Positions 49,701 to 62,352 of a DNA stretch of 64,000 nucleotides are shown piece by piece. Position 1 is the first letter of the stretch; the number at the start of each line of letters is the position of its first letter. The notes under the pieces were generated by a model. The model had not been told where the DNA came from. It did no database searches and was given only the letters and a program-made list of their open reading frames with translations. The translations under genes and the position numbers were made by a program. Origin of the DNA: Acanthaster planci (taxonomy: Eukaryota > Echinodermata > Asteroidea > Valvatida > Acanthasteridae); assembly GCF_001949145.1 (NCBI RefSeq), contig NW_019091741.1, positions 32,062 to 96,061 of the forward strand. The letters are read 5' to 3'.

Positions 49701-52584
49701 TGTACATGAACCTTAATAGCAGTGTACAGGCACGTCGTATACAGTGTAGACCTCTGCACAAAAGAAGTCCTCATAATGCAGGGTACGATGGCATTGTGTG
49801 GACTCGCACACGCCCACACAATGTTTTCTCCTCTCTGAAAAACAGTTTCAGAGGCATTTTGGGGTCAAGGTTATTATGGCAAAATGAAGAGGAACAGTCC
49901 AGGAAATCATCATCAAAAATCCAGCTCGGAGGAGTTATCCTAGTTTGAGAAAAAGGAGCATTTACCCTAACCACAGGAGAACCAAGAAATGTCCTGATCA
50001 CTATGTAAAACAAGCGTGTGTGTGTTTTGGGGTGTGGGGTTACCAAGAGTAACTTGTCTCAATTAGAACACACAGACCTCTGTTTAAGAGAAATGTACAA
50101 GTAGTCATAATATACACAGTATGCTTTTTGCCAACTTGTAAATAAGAGCAGATGTGAGAAAGAATCTTTGTTACATAAATAGCCCAGTCAAAGCACACCA
50201 ATTTAAAATCCCACGCGACAAGTGTCCACTAACTTATGTGTCACATGGTTTGACTTTCCACCTGCAATAACAAATCAGCTGTGTGTATTACTAGAAATAT
50301 TAATATAGAATGAAAGTTCTGATTGTCGGCGTAGCTTCATGCTTGAGCCAGACATTTCAGGTCGTGGCCAGGTCGTGAGTGATGCAGCATAGTACATCAA
50401 TTCACACCCATGTCTGTCGGATTGCAAAGGTGACCATGTCACCCCATGCCACTCCCCTTGTTAAAAACAAAAACCTGTGCAGTTGTTAAGGCCGACCCTT
50501 AGATTAGGTTTTCTGTGGTATTTTTTGGTTTTATCTTAGAACTGTACAAGTTCCCAGTACAACCAGTGTACAAAAATATGAGGCCCTTGCCTCAGAAAAT
50601 GTAGTAAATTAAAGTAAATCAAATATTTTTCATTGTCTTAGCTTATTAAAAGGCTGCTTATTGTCCACTTGATGTCGGCACTAACTCTTTTTGCTGTCTT
50701 TTTCCTGGCTGTTAAGTTTTGAAGACTCAAAAAACATACTAAAACTTCCAAAGTCGGAAAACAAAACCACTCGTCCATCGAAGTACTCAAAACTAAGCTG
50801 AAGAATGTGTAGGCTTTTATGGTGAAACAATGTCAATATAAGCACAAACAATACAAATTCCTAATTTTCAATTCCGACTGCCACCTAATCTTTCTTCTCT
50901 TGGTGTCTATCATATTGTACTCTCTGCGAACAATAAAAGATATAAACTGGCCCTGGGTAGAACTGCATCTGGCTTTCGTAACACTCCAGAACACAGTTTT
51001 AGCGTGATACACGGCCCACACGAAATTTGTTCACAGAGCTCAAAAGGTTAGAGGAAAACTTTGGAGCCCCATACAGCACGACCACAGAGGCAAGTGGATG
51101 GTTTACTGCATGCGGCCTTCCACTTTCGGAATGACAAGGATTTGAATCACGGGTTTGTTTGAAACCGTACACAACTAGCTCTCGCTTTCAATATCTTTGG
51201 AGAACCAGCTCTTTGTAATGACGATCAAAAGCTAGATTTTAATCTGAGTCACCTGAACAGGATTTTCCTGCTGAGCAAACTTCTGTTCTGACATACCTCG
51301 TTTCAAGGTCGTTTGCTTTAGAAGAGGCCTTGCATCAACCCAAATCAATGTTCTCATCTCTGTTTGACCACTGTGAGGCCTCCTGCTGTCAGCTACGACA
51401 CAACCGCATGGTTAAGTACTGGCATATTTAGGGAACTCTGGGTCAAGTCTGTAGATGGGTTTGCATGGCTGCCATCTTGCAGGTCATTGCTTTTGTTCCA
51501 CAGGGTATGCACAAAGGAGGTTTCCCTGTAGAACGAAGAATTGTCCGGCAAGATGGCTCCCATGTGCAGCCTCTATAGTGTTAACCTCGTGATGTATATT
51601 CGGTTTAAAATATTTGTATACAGGACTATACTAGGACTTTTTGTAGGGGGTGCAAATCCTCAACAAAGTGGACCAAGTATAGATTTTTTGCTTTTTATTT
51701 TGAAAAAAAAAGCAGGATTCATGAGCCGTACAAATTTTTTTTGGGGGTGGTTACAAGTAAACTCTTGAAGAGGGGATTGACCGAGGCGAAAAATACCCGA
51801 AACGCACCACATTTATGTCTTTTTTGCACAAAATGTTACTCTATTTCAAACTCTTTTCTTGCCGCAAAAGCAGACCTTTTAGTCACGTGGGGGTGCAGAC
51901 GATGGATCTGGTATAATGTTTGTACTGTACATGTTTGCAGTGTGCAGCCATTAAACACTGTTGGCTCAGCCGATGTGACATTTCAAAAAGAAAATGCGAT
52001 GTTAATTTGGAAAGTCAGAATAACTACAATGTAGTCTGAGTTTTACTATACTTAGTTTTAGCTGAACTACGACTTAGCTAGAGTCGAAAGTCAAATGTTG
52101 ATGGCTCCCTATCATAATTTAATAATTTGATCATATAAATCGTGCATGGTCACTATAAAGCATTGTGTTTTTCAGTTGAATACATTTGGCCTTTCCAAGC
52201 CAAATTAGGAAATGCGCCACTGCGCAACTTTTTTTCTCTTGCCATGCGCGTTCCTGGTTAAAAGACCGATTCTTTCTTCACTCACAAATATCTTTTCACA
52301 ACCGCTGACTACCGGTACTATTGTTTGCCTCGAATTTTTAGGGGCATGCAGGTAAGGTCACCGCCCATTGTACTCCGGTTTTCAGTCGAGTCCAAACACC
52401 TTAAATCCAGAACTTCTGTACATGTACATGCCTATGGTTTTTCATGGTCACTCAACCTTGTATCGCTCTGGGCATCCTTTTTTTTCAGGTTACAAACTAA
52501 ACACAGCCAAATCAGATTTCAGTTTCACAATGCAGCTGTTTTTGACTGCGAAATTCTCCCTTCTAAAGTCACCATAATCATGGT

Positions 52585-52918
52585 GTTGAAGGAAGGGCGG
52601 TGCGCCATTGAATCATCCCCCACTTTTTTGCGGTGAGCAAAAAATTCATGCGGATTGTGAGGAATTTTACAGACTTCCAACGACTAACATGCATTCAATA
52701 TCACTCAAAAAAGGGTAAACAATTTTTAAAAGCCATAAATATTCCATTCTGTATACATACTATATTGCAGATATTCATCAATACCATGAACATCGACCTC
52801 TTTATAGAGTCATGGTCCCCCCCCTCCGCTTTTCAAATTTTTCATGGCCGGGCAAGTCACCCCTCCCCACCCAAACCCCACACCCCAACCCCATTTCCAG
52901 TACAAATGTACGCCACTG
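52585..52918. mobile_element. Dispersed repeat with short inverted ends, copy 2
   Basis: Same family and orientation as 6250-6601. Shared blocks include CCCCCACTTTTTTG, TTCAATATCACTCAAAA, ACATCGACCTC, TATAGAGTCATGG and the terminal TACGCCACTGG. The left end looks truncated. It lies in the gene-poor region between ELP1 and the Reeler gene. Confidence 0.7.
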
Positions 52919-55900
52919 GTCATAATTTTTGCCCTCACAAAATTGACTATCTACGGCTTTCGGTTTATAATCTTGCTATGGCAAAGGAAACGAAGACATG
53001 TAAATCCTGTGTTCACTAATGTTTACGGGATTCTGAAAGGTGATTACTGTGGTTAGCGTGTCAACAAAACCCAGACTCGTCAGTTGCATAAGGCCGTGAA
53101 AAAACTTATGTGCTGTCTAGTGGTGTCCGCTGTACTCTCGCGGAGTGTTATGAAATCTCAGGTTCGACTGATTTATGCAACGCCTGAAAAATTAATCCTG
53201 TCAACCGATTTGGTGGATCGTTGATCACGTGACAATGAATTGTCCCAATGCATGGAGCGCAGGCATGCCACGAGGGAAAAAGCTCCATTCTACCGAAAGT
53301 TCTATTGCTTGGCTATAATTTCCTTGATATCGTGGGCTAGAAATCGATACCGCACGCGTAAAGAGCGTTTCGACAGCCAAACAGATCTATCACTTGTAAA
53401 TTCTTGGGTTTTGAACCTGCAGAACTTCGAAATCCAGACTTTGGTGTCACCGAGTTGTAGGATCAATTAATATTCTGTGTTCCTGTTAATGTTGGGTCAA
53501 AATACGTATGCATATAATAATGAACCGAAATGTAGCCCGGCGAGAGAGAAAAAAACCACAATTTGATAACTGTTACTCCAGGAAAACAGTAAACCACGCA
53601 ATCAACCTTGAAACACAAAAAAGGCAAAACGATCGACAACTGCAGAATCTCCAAATTACACCGTTTGATACTAAAGTGATTGAGAGCATTCAGGCTGACG
53701 CAAAAATAGCTGTTTTGCTCATAACTGCGGTGGAAATTCATATCTTCGTAAAATTGACAAAAGGGCCAAAGTTAGATTCCGAAGGATATTTATGAAACAC
53801 AAACAAACAAAAAGCACTAAAACAATAGCTCTTCAAAAACAGTGTTGGGCAGCCTGATCACGGTACATGAATTCGGACATCTGACAGGGGTGACCAGAAG
53901 CAACACCAAAGTAAAATTTGTCCACACGCTAGAAAGATGTTAACGAGAAATAGTTTTGTTGTCTGTGTCGCACGGACAATGTACATGTAGTAAATGTATA
54001 AGCGCCGATGCATAACAGCTAGTTTCATTTTGAACGGGGTGTGTTGGCCTAAAAGCTGCGCACCAGCCGGAAGCAACCCAGCGCGCAGCGGACGTGAAAC
54101 CATCTGTCTCGCTCCTCAGACGACCCTCAGTGGGCATTGGCATAATTTTATGTTGCCCATTGTGGAGATCAATCAATTACTGGAAAAGAACAGACGGCCT
54201 GCGAATTTTAATCGTGCAGTGCCGTGAGCATCTCCATGGTTACCAAACACAGCACTGCATCGTGGATGGTTTTATTCACGTATAATTTTTTGCAGACTGT
54301 TATTCATGTATAAATAATGTCGTCTTTATTTTATTGTCATTTATTGGATGTCTTCTCGATCGTCGGTACTTAAAGTTTAGGCCACGTACGTTTCTCCAAC
54401 GAGTAATTTCAAATGAGGGGGGAAAAGAGCAAAATTTAAAACCTGTCAGATTTTCCATTTAAACAGTTAATAAAAAAGTGGTTGCAAAGTTTATTGAGTC
54501 GTAATTTTCTTTGCTTGAATCCTGTTTATAGACTTAAATATGATCAGTTATTTTAGCCATACCTCGGACATCACAAATGCGCTATCAGTCTTGTAAGTTG
54601 TGGGGTCGGTATTTGTAACAAAAAACCTCCCTGGTAACGAAAAACGGCCGGTATTGGCAAACATTAAGCCAAATTGTGTTTTTTTTTCCATGTTAAGTGT
54701 GGTCAAGTTATTCCTTATATTTCACTTCTCCTCCCCGAACCGTTGTTTTTTTTTAATTCAGAAATATAAAGTAAACATTATTTGTTCACTTTCTCTTTGT
54801 TTTTCTTTTCTTCCCGACTTTCTATTCCCCAAGGGTCTTTTTTTTTTCATTTCCTGTCGTGATTACTTTCACGCCTCTGTGTTTTAGAGCTTTTTTCCTG
54901 TCACGTTTTTATTCTGCTAGTGGTTATCATTCTCCATTTTCTCCTTTCTCTTCCTTTCGGGATGGTGGTGATTTGTTTTCTTAATCTTTACGACGATCTT
55001 TCCTGACATGATCAGTGTTTGTAATGTTTTCTATCCATCTGTATTCGCTCCTCAAAATCTCTCTAGTCCCACCGAGCGCCTTGTGATCCTGTCGTTTTCC
55101 ATTGTTTTGTACGTCTTCCTCCAATTTCTACACAAAACTTTTTATGTATTGTTTGTATTTTATATTATTTATTATCAGGTATTTTACTGAGTTTGCCTTG
55201 ACTTGCGTTTGAAATACCTTTTGAAAGATTTTTGAACTCTTTTTCTGTGGTATCGATACCCTTTAGCCCCTCTTCTTTGCTTTCTTCTCTAATCGTGTAA
55301 TGCCCACTTTGTAAATTCCTTGTCAAAAGCCCAGCTTTCGAATGTAATACTAGCCTTGTCGGTATCGAGACCGAATAGTGTTATGATTTTTCCGTAAGAC
55401 GTTGCATATTAATGCCCTATTGCAAAGCGCATAATTTTGTTCAGCGTTCCATTTTCTCTAGTCTAAGAGAATCTGACTGTGCTCTGAATCATTGCAAAAA
55501 TCGGTCTGAAAAGCTTTCAACGCATTACCACAGCAAATGGGTTTCTCGTGCAGCTTTTGTTTACTCACCGACATTAATTCACATTGATTAATTATCCTGA
55601 GCAGGTCATTTGCTGTATGGAACACCGGCTGTTTGTTTTGTTAGTCGGTGGCCATGTCACGTGTCACTTATAATTTGGAGTGTGTGCATTTCATAATCGT
55701 TTCTTTGTTAATGCACAGGCTGTTTGCCAAAGGGTGGCACTCAATGCCTCCCGGCGTATCAATTCGCGCAGAGATTTTGTTTGCGAACTTTAAGACCCGA
55801 CCATTTTCACTTGGTTCGAACACGCGTGCTCGAACATTAACCTGCATTTTGGCATGAGTGTAGGCGCCGTCACATTTCAATCCCGTACACCCGTTGAGCG

Positions 55901-57463
55901 GAAATTTCGCGGCTGTGTTATTCTAAATAAAAATGGACCCAACGCACTGCACCATACAGTATATGTATGGGAGCCATGTGGTGCATATATTTTTAAAGAC
56001 TGAAGCATCATTCGAAATTAATCATGATCAACGAACCGTGATCATTCCCATGATTCTGCTTATGATATAATAATAATATAAACTAATAATAGTTACGTGT
56101 GGAAAAGATTTAATTGCTATTGACGCAATCGGTTTTGGACCGACAGCCGGTTACGCCTTGGCGATATCATACCGAGGACTGCACTGATGCACGCGCTGGT
56201 CTTGAGTGGGCGTTGTTGAACAAATTAAGCATCGACTGCTGTAAATGGACAGAACAAAGCGAAATCACTTCAATTTCTGTCGCGCACGTGTGCGCTAATG
56301 TGCAGTGGACAAGATTTACAGTTTTGTTGGTTTATCACCTCGATAATTTCCTTTATTAAAACTATGGAATTTACTCTCATTAGCATCGTACTTCGGACAC
56401 ATTTACCTGTATGAGTTTTATGAAAAGCCCATCTCCAGAATAGTTAGTTAATTTTGCGTTGCACACAATGTGTAATTTTGTAGGTAATTGACACTGCGTG
56501 TAATCTGTCTTGTTATAATTAATATGAAATGTCTTCATTGAAACTGTTGTCAAACCTGCTACTCTATGTGTTTTTGGATATTGCATTTTTTCTTTTTTAA
56601 AACCATAAAGCTGCTGCAGTTTTGATGGGAAAGAAATCTTGAGTGCTAGATTTCTATTTTTTAATGAATTAAACATAAAGTGCCGAATTCTTCACTGCAT
56701 TTGCCTGTTGCGTACAGAGGGGAAGCCCTCTCAACCAAATATGGAACCCTCTGCGTCATGATCACCTGAATTGATAGCTCATTTTGTAAAAACGCGAATT
56801 GCTCTAAAATGTTTATCCTTTTGTTGATGCGTAGGCGTCCCGGTTGCCACCTTAATAAAGAAAAGTGAGCCACAGTGAAGAGATTGCGTATTCCCTGGCT
56901 TAGTCATTGGTCTTTTGCCCAGAAAGTGCATATAGACACAAAAGACCCTCCGTAAAGGGGGTTTATGACGTGCCGAAAACGGCTGAGTAACTTTCAATAG
57001 CCCCTTTGTCGTCAGTCTTTTGTTATTCAAATGACCGTCAGGTTGGATGCTACATAATAGGTGACAGGAACTCCCTGTTATTCCTTAACACGGCGCGCCG
57101 GACGACGGAAAGTAATTTCGAACCGGAAACCTATCGAGAATATCCACGATTAACGACGTCTTCAAAAGGAATTTCGTGATTTTGCAAGACCAGGAACGCA
57201 GTGGAATATATTTGCAGATTTTGATGCTTGGCTATTTGGGTGACATCTCCAAAAAGGGAGCTTCTACTTGCGGAAAACCAAACGACCACACCTAAAACAG
57301 GCGACCTCCAAAAATCGAAATCTCCTGTTGGTTACGCCCGTGCTGCCGGGTACAGTTACGCTCCAGCGTTTGGTAGACAAGGATAACAAAGCGCGGGAAT
57401 CTACCGGTAATAGTTACCAACAAAAACACAAAAAGTGGAGTAGACGTTCAGATCCAACCCGCC

Positions 57464-60400
57464 ATGGCTGTTTTGTCGAGGAGGGGTGTGCTATTGGCAT
57501 TTTTAAGCTCGATTTTGGCTGGCGTTTGGTGCTACCCATCCGGTGCTCCCACCGGTGCCTGCGTGTCGATGCTACCCGGCCACACCGACAACAACGGAGT
57601 GCAAATCCCGGGCCAAGACCGCTCAACAAGTCCCTACACCGTTACGGCTGATGCTGTCGACTTTGTCGCAGAGCAGACGATCACTGGTAAATATATATAA
57701 TCCCCATGTTACGCCAGTTCATGAAGTGTAGGATGTAGCTTTTACTTAGTGTTGCTGTCGTCCGTTATTGAAGCAACTGTGCGATTTAGCTTATACGGGG
57801 TACGCGACCAACTGGACTATGGGTGCCGCATTTTCATAATTTTTGGTGGCAGAACGATTCTTGATACTAAGTAACTAACCACTTTGATTGTAATTCATTG
57901 CATCATTGCAAATGTGTTCTTAAAATTATGTTTGACACTGCATTACTTGAAGTTGAACAACTTTGCAGGCCCTTTCTTTATTGTATCATGAAATAGCGCT
58001 TTTTTCCAGCCAGTTAATATACACAGCCAAAGTTTGTAATAATTTGTCACTGCCAGCTTCACATATGCAGACATTACCCGGATTCAGTCTTAGCACAACT
58101 AAATAAAGGAAAGAGTTCCATATGCAGATGCCACTTGAAACCCTGTGCATAAACCGTGTTAGACTTGTCTGAAAAAGTAACAAATCTTGGTATTTTGCCT
58201 CCCAAATTGAACTTCTCTGGAGATGTTTTTGCTTTCTGATGGCTAATTGGTCACTGTGGGGAATAGTTACTGCTGTCCGTATATAATTTCTTTCCTAATC
58301 TGGTTTTAAAATAAATGAAGTCAGTTTGTTGTCTATTTTTCTTTGGTTTTCATTTCAAAAATTGATTGCTTGCTAATTCACAGAAATGAAATTTATGTGG
58401 TCCAACTTTGAGGCAGGACAAACAGTTACGCAGTGACGCAGTCAGTCTCACACCAGAACTGAAAAAGTCCAAGTCACTGAACCAGGGGGTTAAATTTTTT
58501 GAGTGTGACTAGTCAACCGTGTCACCACTGTTGGGCTGTAATGAGCATAGGAATTTCTGCTTGAATTGTCCCTGCATGTGCTGCTTTGTGTTCTGGAATG
58601 TTTTTGTATGACGTCAAGCGACAGAAATGTGCTGCTTTGGGAAAGTACAATTTTTTTGTGCTTTTTCCAAATGTTTGTACATGTATCAAACCATTTTTGT
58701 AATTTATTTTAACAATTACACAATTGGTGTAATGACCAGATTCTTTGTGGATAAGAAAAGTAAAAATGTGCAAGTCACAAGCTTGTTCACTGAAATGCAT
58801 GACGAAAAACAGTAATAAACCCCGTCTGTTCACTACATGTAATTTTTTTTATTGTGTACTCGGATTGAGATCATGGGGTAAAAGCTGTCATTAGTGATGA
58901 GAAAGAAAGCAGAGAAAGCTGTGGATTACGTTTCTGAGTAGGGGGCAAAAAATGTAACGCATGACTGTATTACCCTTAAAACCCAAGTGGCAACTCCAGG
59001 AGGATGAAAGTCTCCACTTATCACCAAAATGTGGTCAGAACTTTTTTTCCACTGGGCCAATTTGGCAAAGATTTCATGCAATCCTCACCCCAGGCATAAA
59101 CCACAAGCCTGTAGACTCCCATTAACCAGAGACCAAAGACTGCAGAGTTAAACATCTTGGAAGATCAGTATCCCAAAGACGCCCATATGACTGGGAAATG
59201 ACCTGGTAGTTAAAACATCCACCTCGCTGCTTGGACAGTCGTACAGGTTGAGGCATGACTGGGGACTCGGGGGACTGATGTGAAGATTTTTCTCTGCATG
59301 GAGAAAAGGTCCCCCTTTTTTGGCATTGCCGCTGATGAAGAAATGTGCTTGCCAAATGTGCCTCACTCTGGTTTCNGCAGTTTATACTCAAAAACTCCAG
59401 TCCCCTTCTTAAGATCTTCATGTGGTGTTTAGTTGTCGTTCATTCACAATTTAGAGGGCAGTGTTTCCCAAGCTCAACTGCTCATCTTGTGAATTTACTG
59501 CTGTGCATTTTTTTTACTCCGTGTTTATCTTACAGTCACAGTGTCGGGATCGGTACAGTTCCTGGGCGTCCTCTTGCAGGCTCGCCTCGTTAACACCAGC
59601 ACTCCCGTTGGAACCTTCACCCCTGTCTCCAGTGGACTCAAGACAATCACATGCTCCAGTGCGGGTGACGCTGTGACCCATTCAGCGAGGCTCCAGACCA
59701 CGACCAGCATCAGTGTGGAGTGGACGGCCCCTATCCAAGACATCAGCGACATTGAATTTGTGTAAGTATGAACGACATTGTCCATGTATGTCATGTGTCA
59801 AGGCATAGACAGATCCTTGGATCTGTCTCCTTCTCTCAAGGAGCAAAACCAAATTTTGTTGTACATTTAAAAAAATCAAAGTTTTAGCTCCCCCTTCAAA
59901 TTTGGTTGTATTGTGAAGATCTGGCCTTTTGTGGAAGGAGATTGTTGACTTCTGGGCTATCAATTCTCAGGCATTGAGCGTGGGACTCGTTTACATCTTG
60001 TTATTATCATGCTGTATCATGCTCATATGGGAATCAAATTAAAAGACTCAAGGCTAAAACAAGGAACAACAGACTTTGGTTTTTTCTTGTTTTTTCCTTT
60101 CCTCTAAATTCCCTGTACAAAGCAATGAAAACATTTCTCAGCCAACAAGATTCTCTTTTTCCTAGTGATCAAGTGAACATCGCAGCAGAAATGTCACTGT
60201 GTTCATAGTGTCCCAAACTGACATTATTCTCAATGTCAATTCCCAATCTTTGCTCCAGTCCAATAGAATTCAAAGTTGCCGTTGTGTTAAATTGGCAATG
60301 GATTGTCTTTTCTCAACACATGATTATGTGCAGTTTAAGATAAAAACTGTCATCAAAATGACATGTTACGTACTTTTGAGATATATTCCCCATTTCCAGA

Positions 60401-62352
60401 GAATAAAATTAGTACACTTGTTCTTTTTTTATTTATGACAAATTTTGTTTGGGGGAAAAAAACCTGTTGCCCAGATTTTTTTCCTGCATGCTAATTTTCA
60501 GTAAAGACTTAAGAGCTTTTGATCTTTTATTTTTTGCAGAGCCACAGTTGTGTATACTGAAGAGCTATTTTGGACACAACTGAAGTCGTCAGTCATTGCA
60601 GGTAATTAGCATATTACTTTTGACAGGTTTTTAAACAGGGCCAGAATTGTGATAGATTCACCCCTGTCACGGGATGAGATGCTTGGTGTTCAAACTTGGT
60701 CAGTTTACTCAGGTATAGTGACTCGATATGAATGACTGCCTTGGGTTCTACCTGCATTCATTGCCATAGGCAGAGGAAACCCTGCTACGGCAAAAAGGGT
60801 GGCCTGACTTGCCCAGGAACAGTTGCTCCCAAATTAAGGAACCATGTTAGAGTGTGACGATAGTGTCACTTGGTCTATACATGAATGCACTTGGGCATTC
60901 TTGCCATTGTAACCCAACGTCTGTGTGAGGAGGTTTCAGGGCATGTACTGGTCTATAATGGTCAGCACAGTTGAACTACACAAGCAAACTTATTTCACAA
61001 GATCCGTCTTTTTCCTCTGTTTGATAGCGGTGCCAGATGTGTGCGACCCAAATCCTTGTCTGAATGGCGGGACCTGCTTCAAGACCGGAGATAAACGGTC
61101 CTACTTCTGCGGTTGCCCGACGAACAGCAACCTAGGGCTCCATTGTGAAGGTAAATCTTATTGCAGCAAACATTTCACTTTGGGTTGATAATGAGCACGA
61201 GCTTGTTGCAAAATGTGCTTATAGCAGCAAAAGGTGACATGCATGTTGAGCATATGAACAAGTAGGTGATTTTAACCATAGTCTCTCGATTGCATTTCAT
61301 AAAAGGTGTGGTTAATGGTTGTAAAATTTCCTTTCTAAAACTAGTAGCTCACGTGGATGAAATATACCTGGATGAAATAGCATACGACATGAATCGGAAG
61401 GGAAACGATCCCCCCCACCCCACCTGAACTTGAGAAATTCTTTGTGTACACTCCCAAGGAGAAATTTGAAATTCTTGCTGCTCGGTACTCACAGAAGTTA
61501 TGTACCACAAAAGTGGTCAAACGAAAAGGTGCTGTCATTTGAAAATCACCATGGCTGCTCCTTATTTCCCTAAAGAAAATATTTGGAGTCAGTGGAGGAC
61601 ATACTCAACCAATTTGAATTATTGAATGTTTGAATCTTTATCCCTCAAAAGNCAGATATAAAGCAAAAACAAACGGTACATTATTATTTTTACTAAACTT
61701 AAAACAGAAAACCTTTTTACATTGTGCATCACGTACTGTCAGCTGTCTTTGAGTTGCTGAAAAATGCAAAATTTCACCCAAATAATTTCATCTTTTCACT
61801 TTTCATTTATTGATTTTCACCTTCAAATAATCGTTATTGAAAATAGATATCGTGGTATTTGATCAGAGACCCAATATATCAGGACCATTGACTAATTGGT
61901 ACAGCCCCAGATGGACTTTCTCCAGGAAATGCCACTGTTATGTGCATGTATGGTATGTGGGGTAGGACCATGTTCATGTGCTGGCATTTCTTCCACTGGT
62001 TGGCCCAGTTGCTTAGCACAGCTGACGGAATGCATTTCTGAAACATAAAAACTTAAAAAGCGCCTGTTCAGTCTCTGCGAAGGGCAGCAACTTCAGTGTG
62101 TGTGGCAGTTTGTATATGGTTTCAGTGTGTGTTTTGCGATACAGAGTAAAATAGATGTCCGACCCCGACACTCACACAGGTCGTTGCCCTCGACGACCTA
62201 TGTAAGTTTCCTCTTTGCAGTCATTTTGAACCCTTGTGATCCGAACCCCTGCCGTAACGGCGGCGAGTGTTACAGAAGTGCCGTGTCAACTGCAAGCTAT
62301 GTCTGCCTGTGCTCTGGTCCTTTTGACGGCCACCATTGCGAAAATGTCACGG
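57464..62352 (+). CDS. Secreted Reeler-domain protein with EGF-like repeats, 5' part of gene
   Basis: Exons: 57464-57686, 59536-59761, 60540-60601, 61028-61150, 62221-62352, with consistent phases; 255 aa so far. The start ATG is in a gccATGg context. Seen: an N-terminal signal peptide (VLLAFLSSILAGVWC); a Reeler-type domain (YPSGAPTGACVSMLPGH near residue 25, later GLKTITCSSAGDAVTH and SISVEWTAP, ending near ATVVYTEELFW at about 155); then two EGF-like modules, CDPNPCLNGGTC...CGC...HC and CDPNPCRNGGEC...CLC...HC, each with six cysteines and each encoded by one phase 1-1 exon, the usual shuffling unit. The protein is presumably secreted or extracellular-matrix; its partners are unknown. The last read exon ends in phase 1, so the gene continues. 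A candidate short terminal exon (63818-63873, ending TAA with an overlapping AATAAA) is possible but weak, and more EGF exons could lie beyond the window. A single N (59376) falls in intron 1. Confidence 0.82.
59190..59330 (+). mobile_element. Decayed tRNA-derived SINE-like element
   Basis: The head GGTAGTTAAAACATCCACCT then CGCTGCTTGGACAGTCGTAC then AGGTTGAGGCA resembles a tRNA 5' half, anticodon arm and a damaged B box. It lies in intron 1 of the Reeler/EGF gene. Weaker than the copy at 49553. Confidence 0.35.

Larger units (their letters stand above)
48802..57463. other. Gene-poor interval between ELP1 and the Reeler/EGF gene
   Basis: About 8.7 kb with no exon I recognise on either strand. 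It contains a SINE-like element (49553-49700, minus), dispersed repeat copy 2 (52585-52918), a T8G5 tract (51735-51747) and long A/T-rich stretches. Frames of up to about 128 codons exist but show no protein-like features. Confidence 0.5.

Noticed and set aside
53508-53795. 95-codon plus-strand ORF in the gene-poor region
   Set aside because: No domain or signal peptide and no splice context that extends it; this length is expected by chance here.
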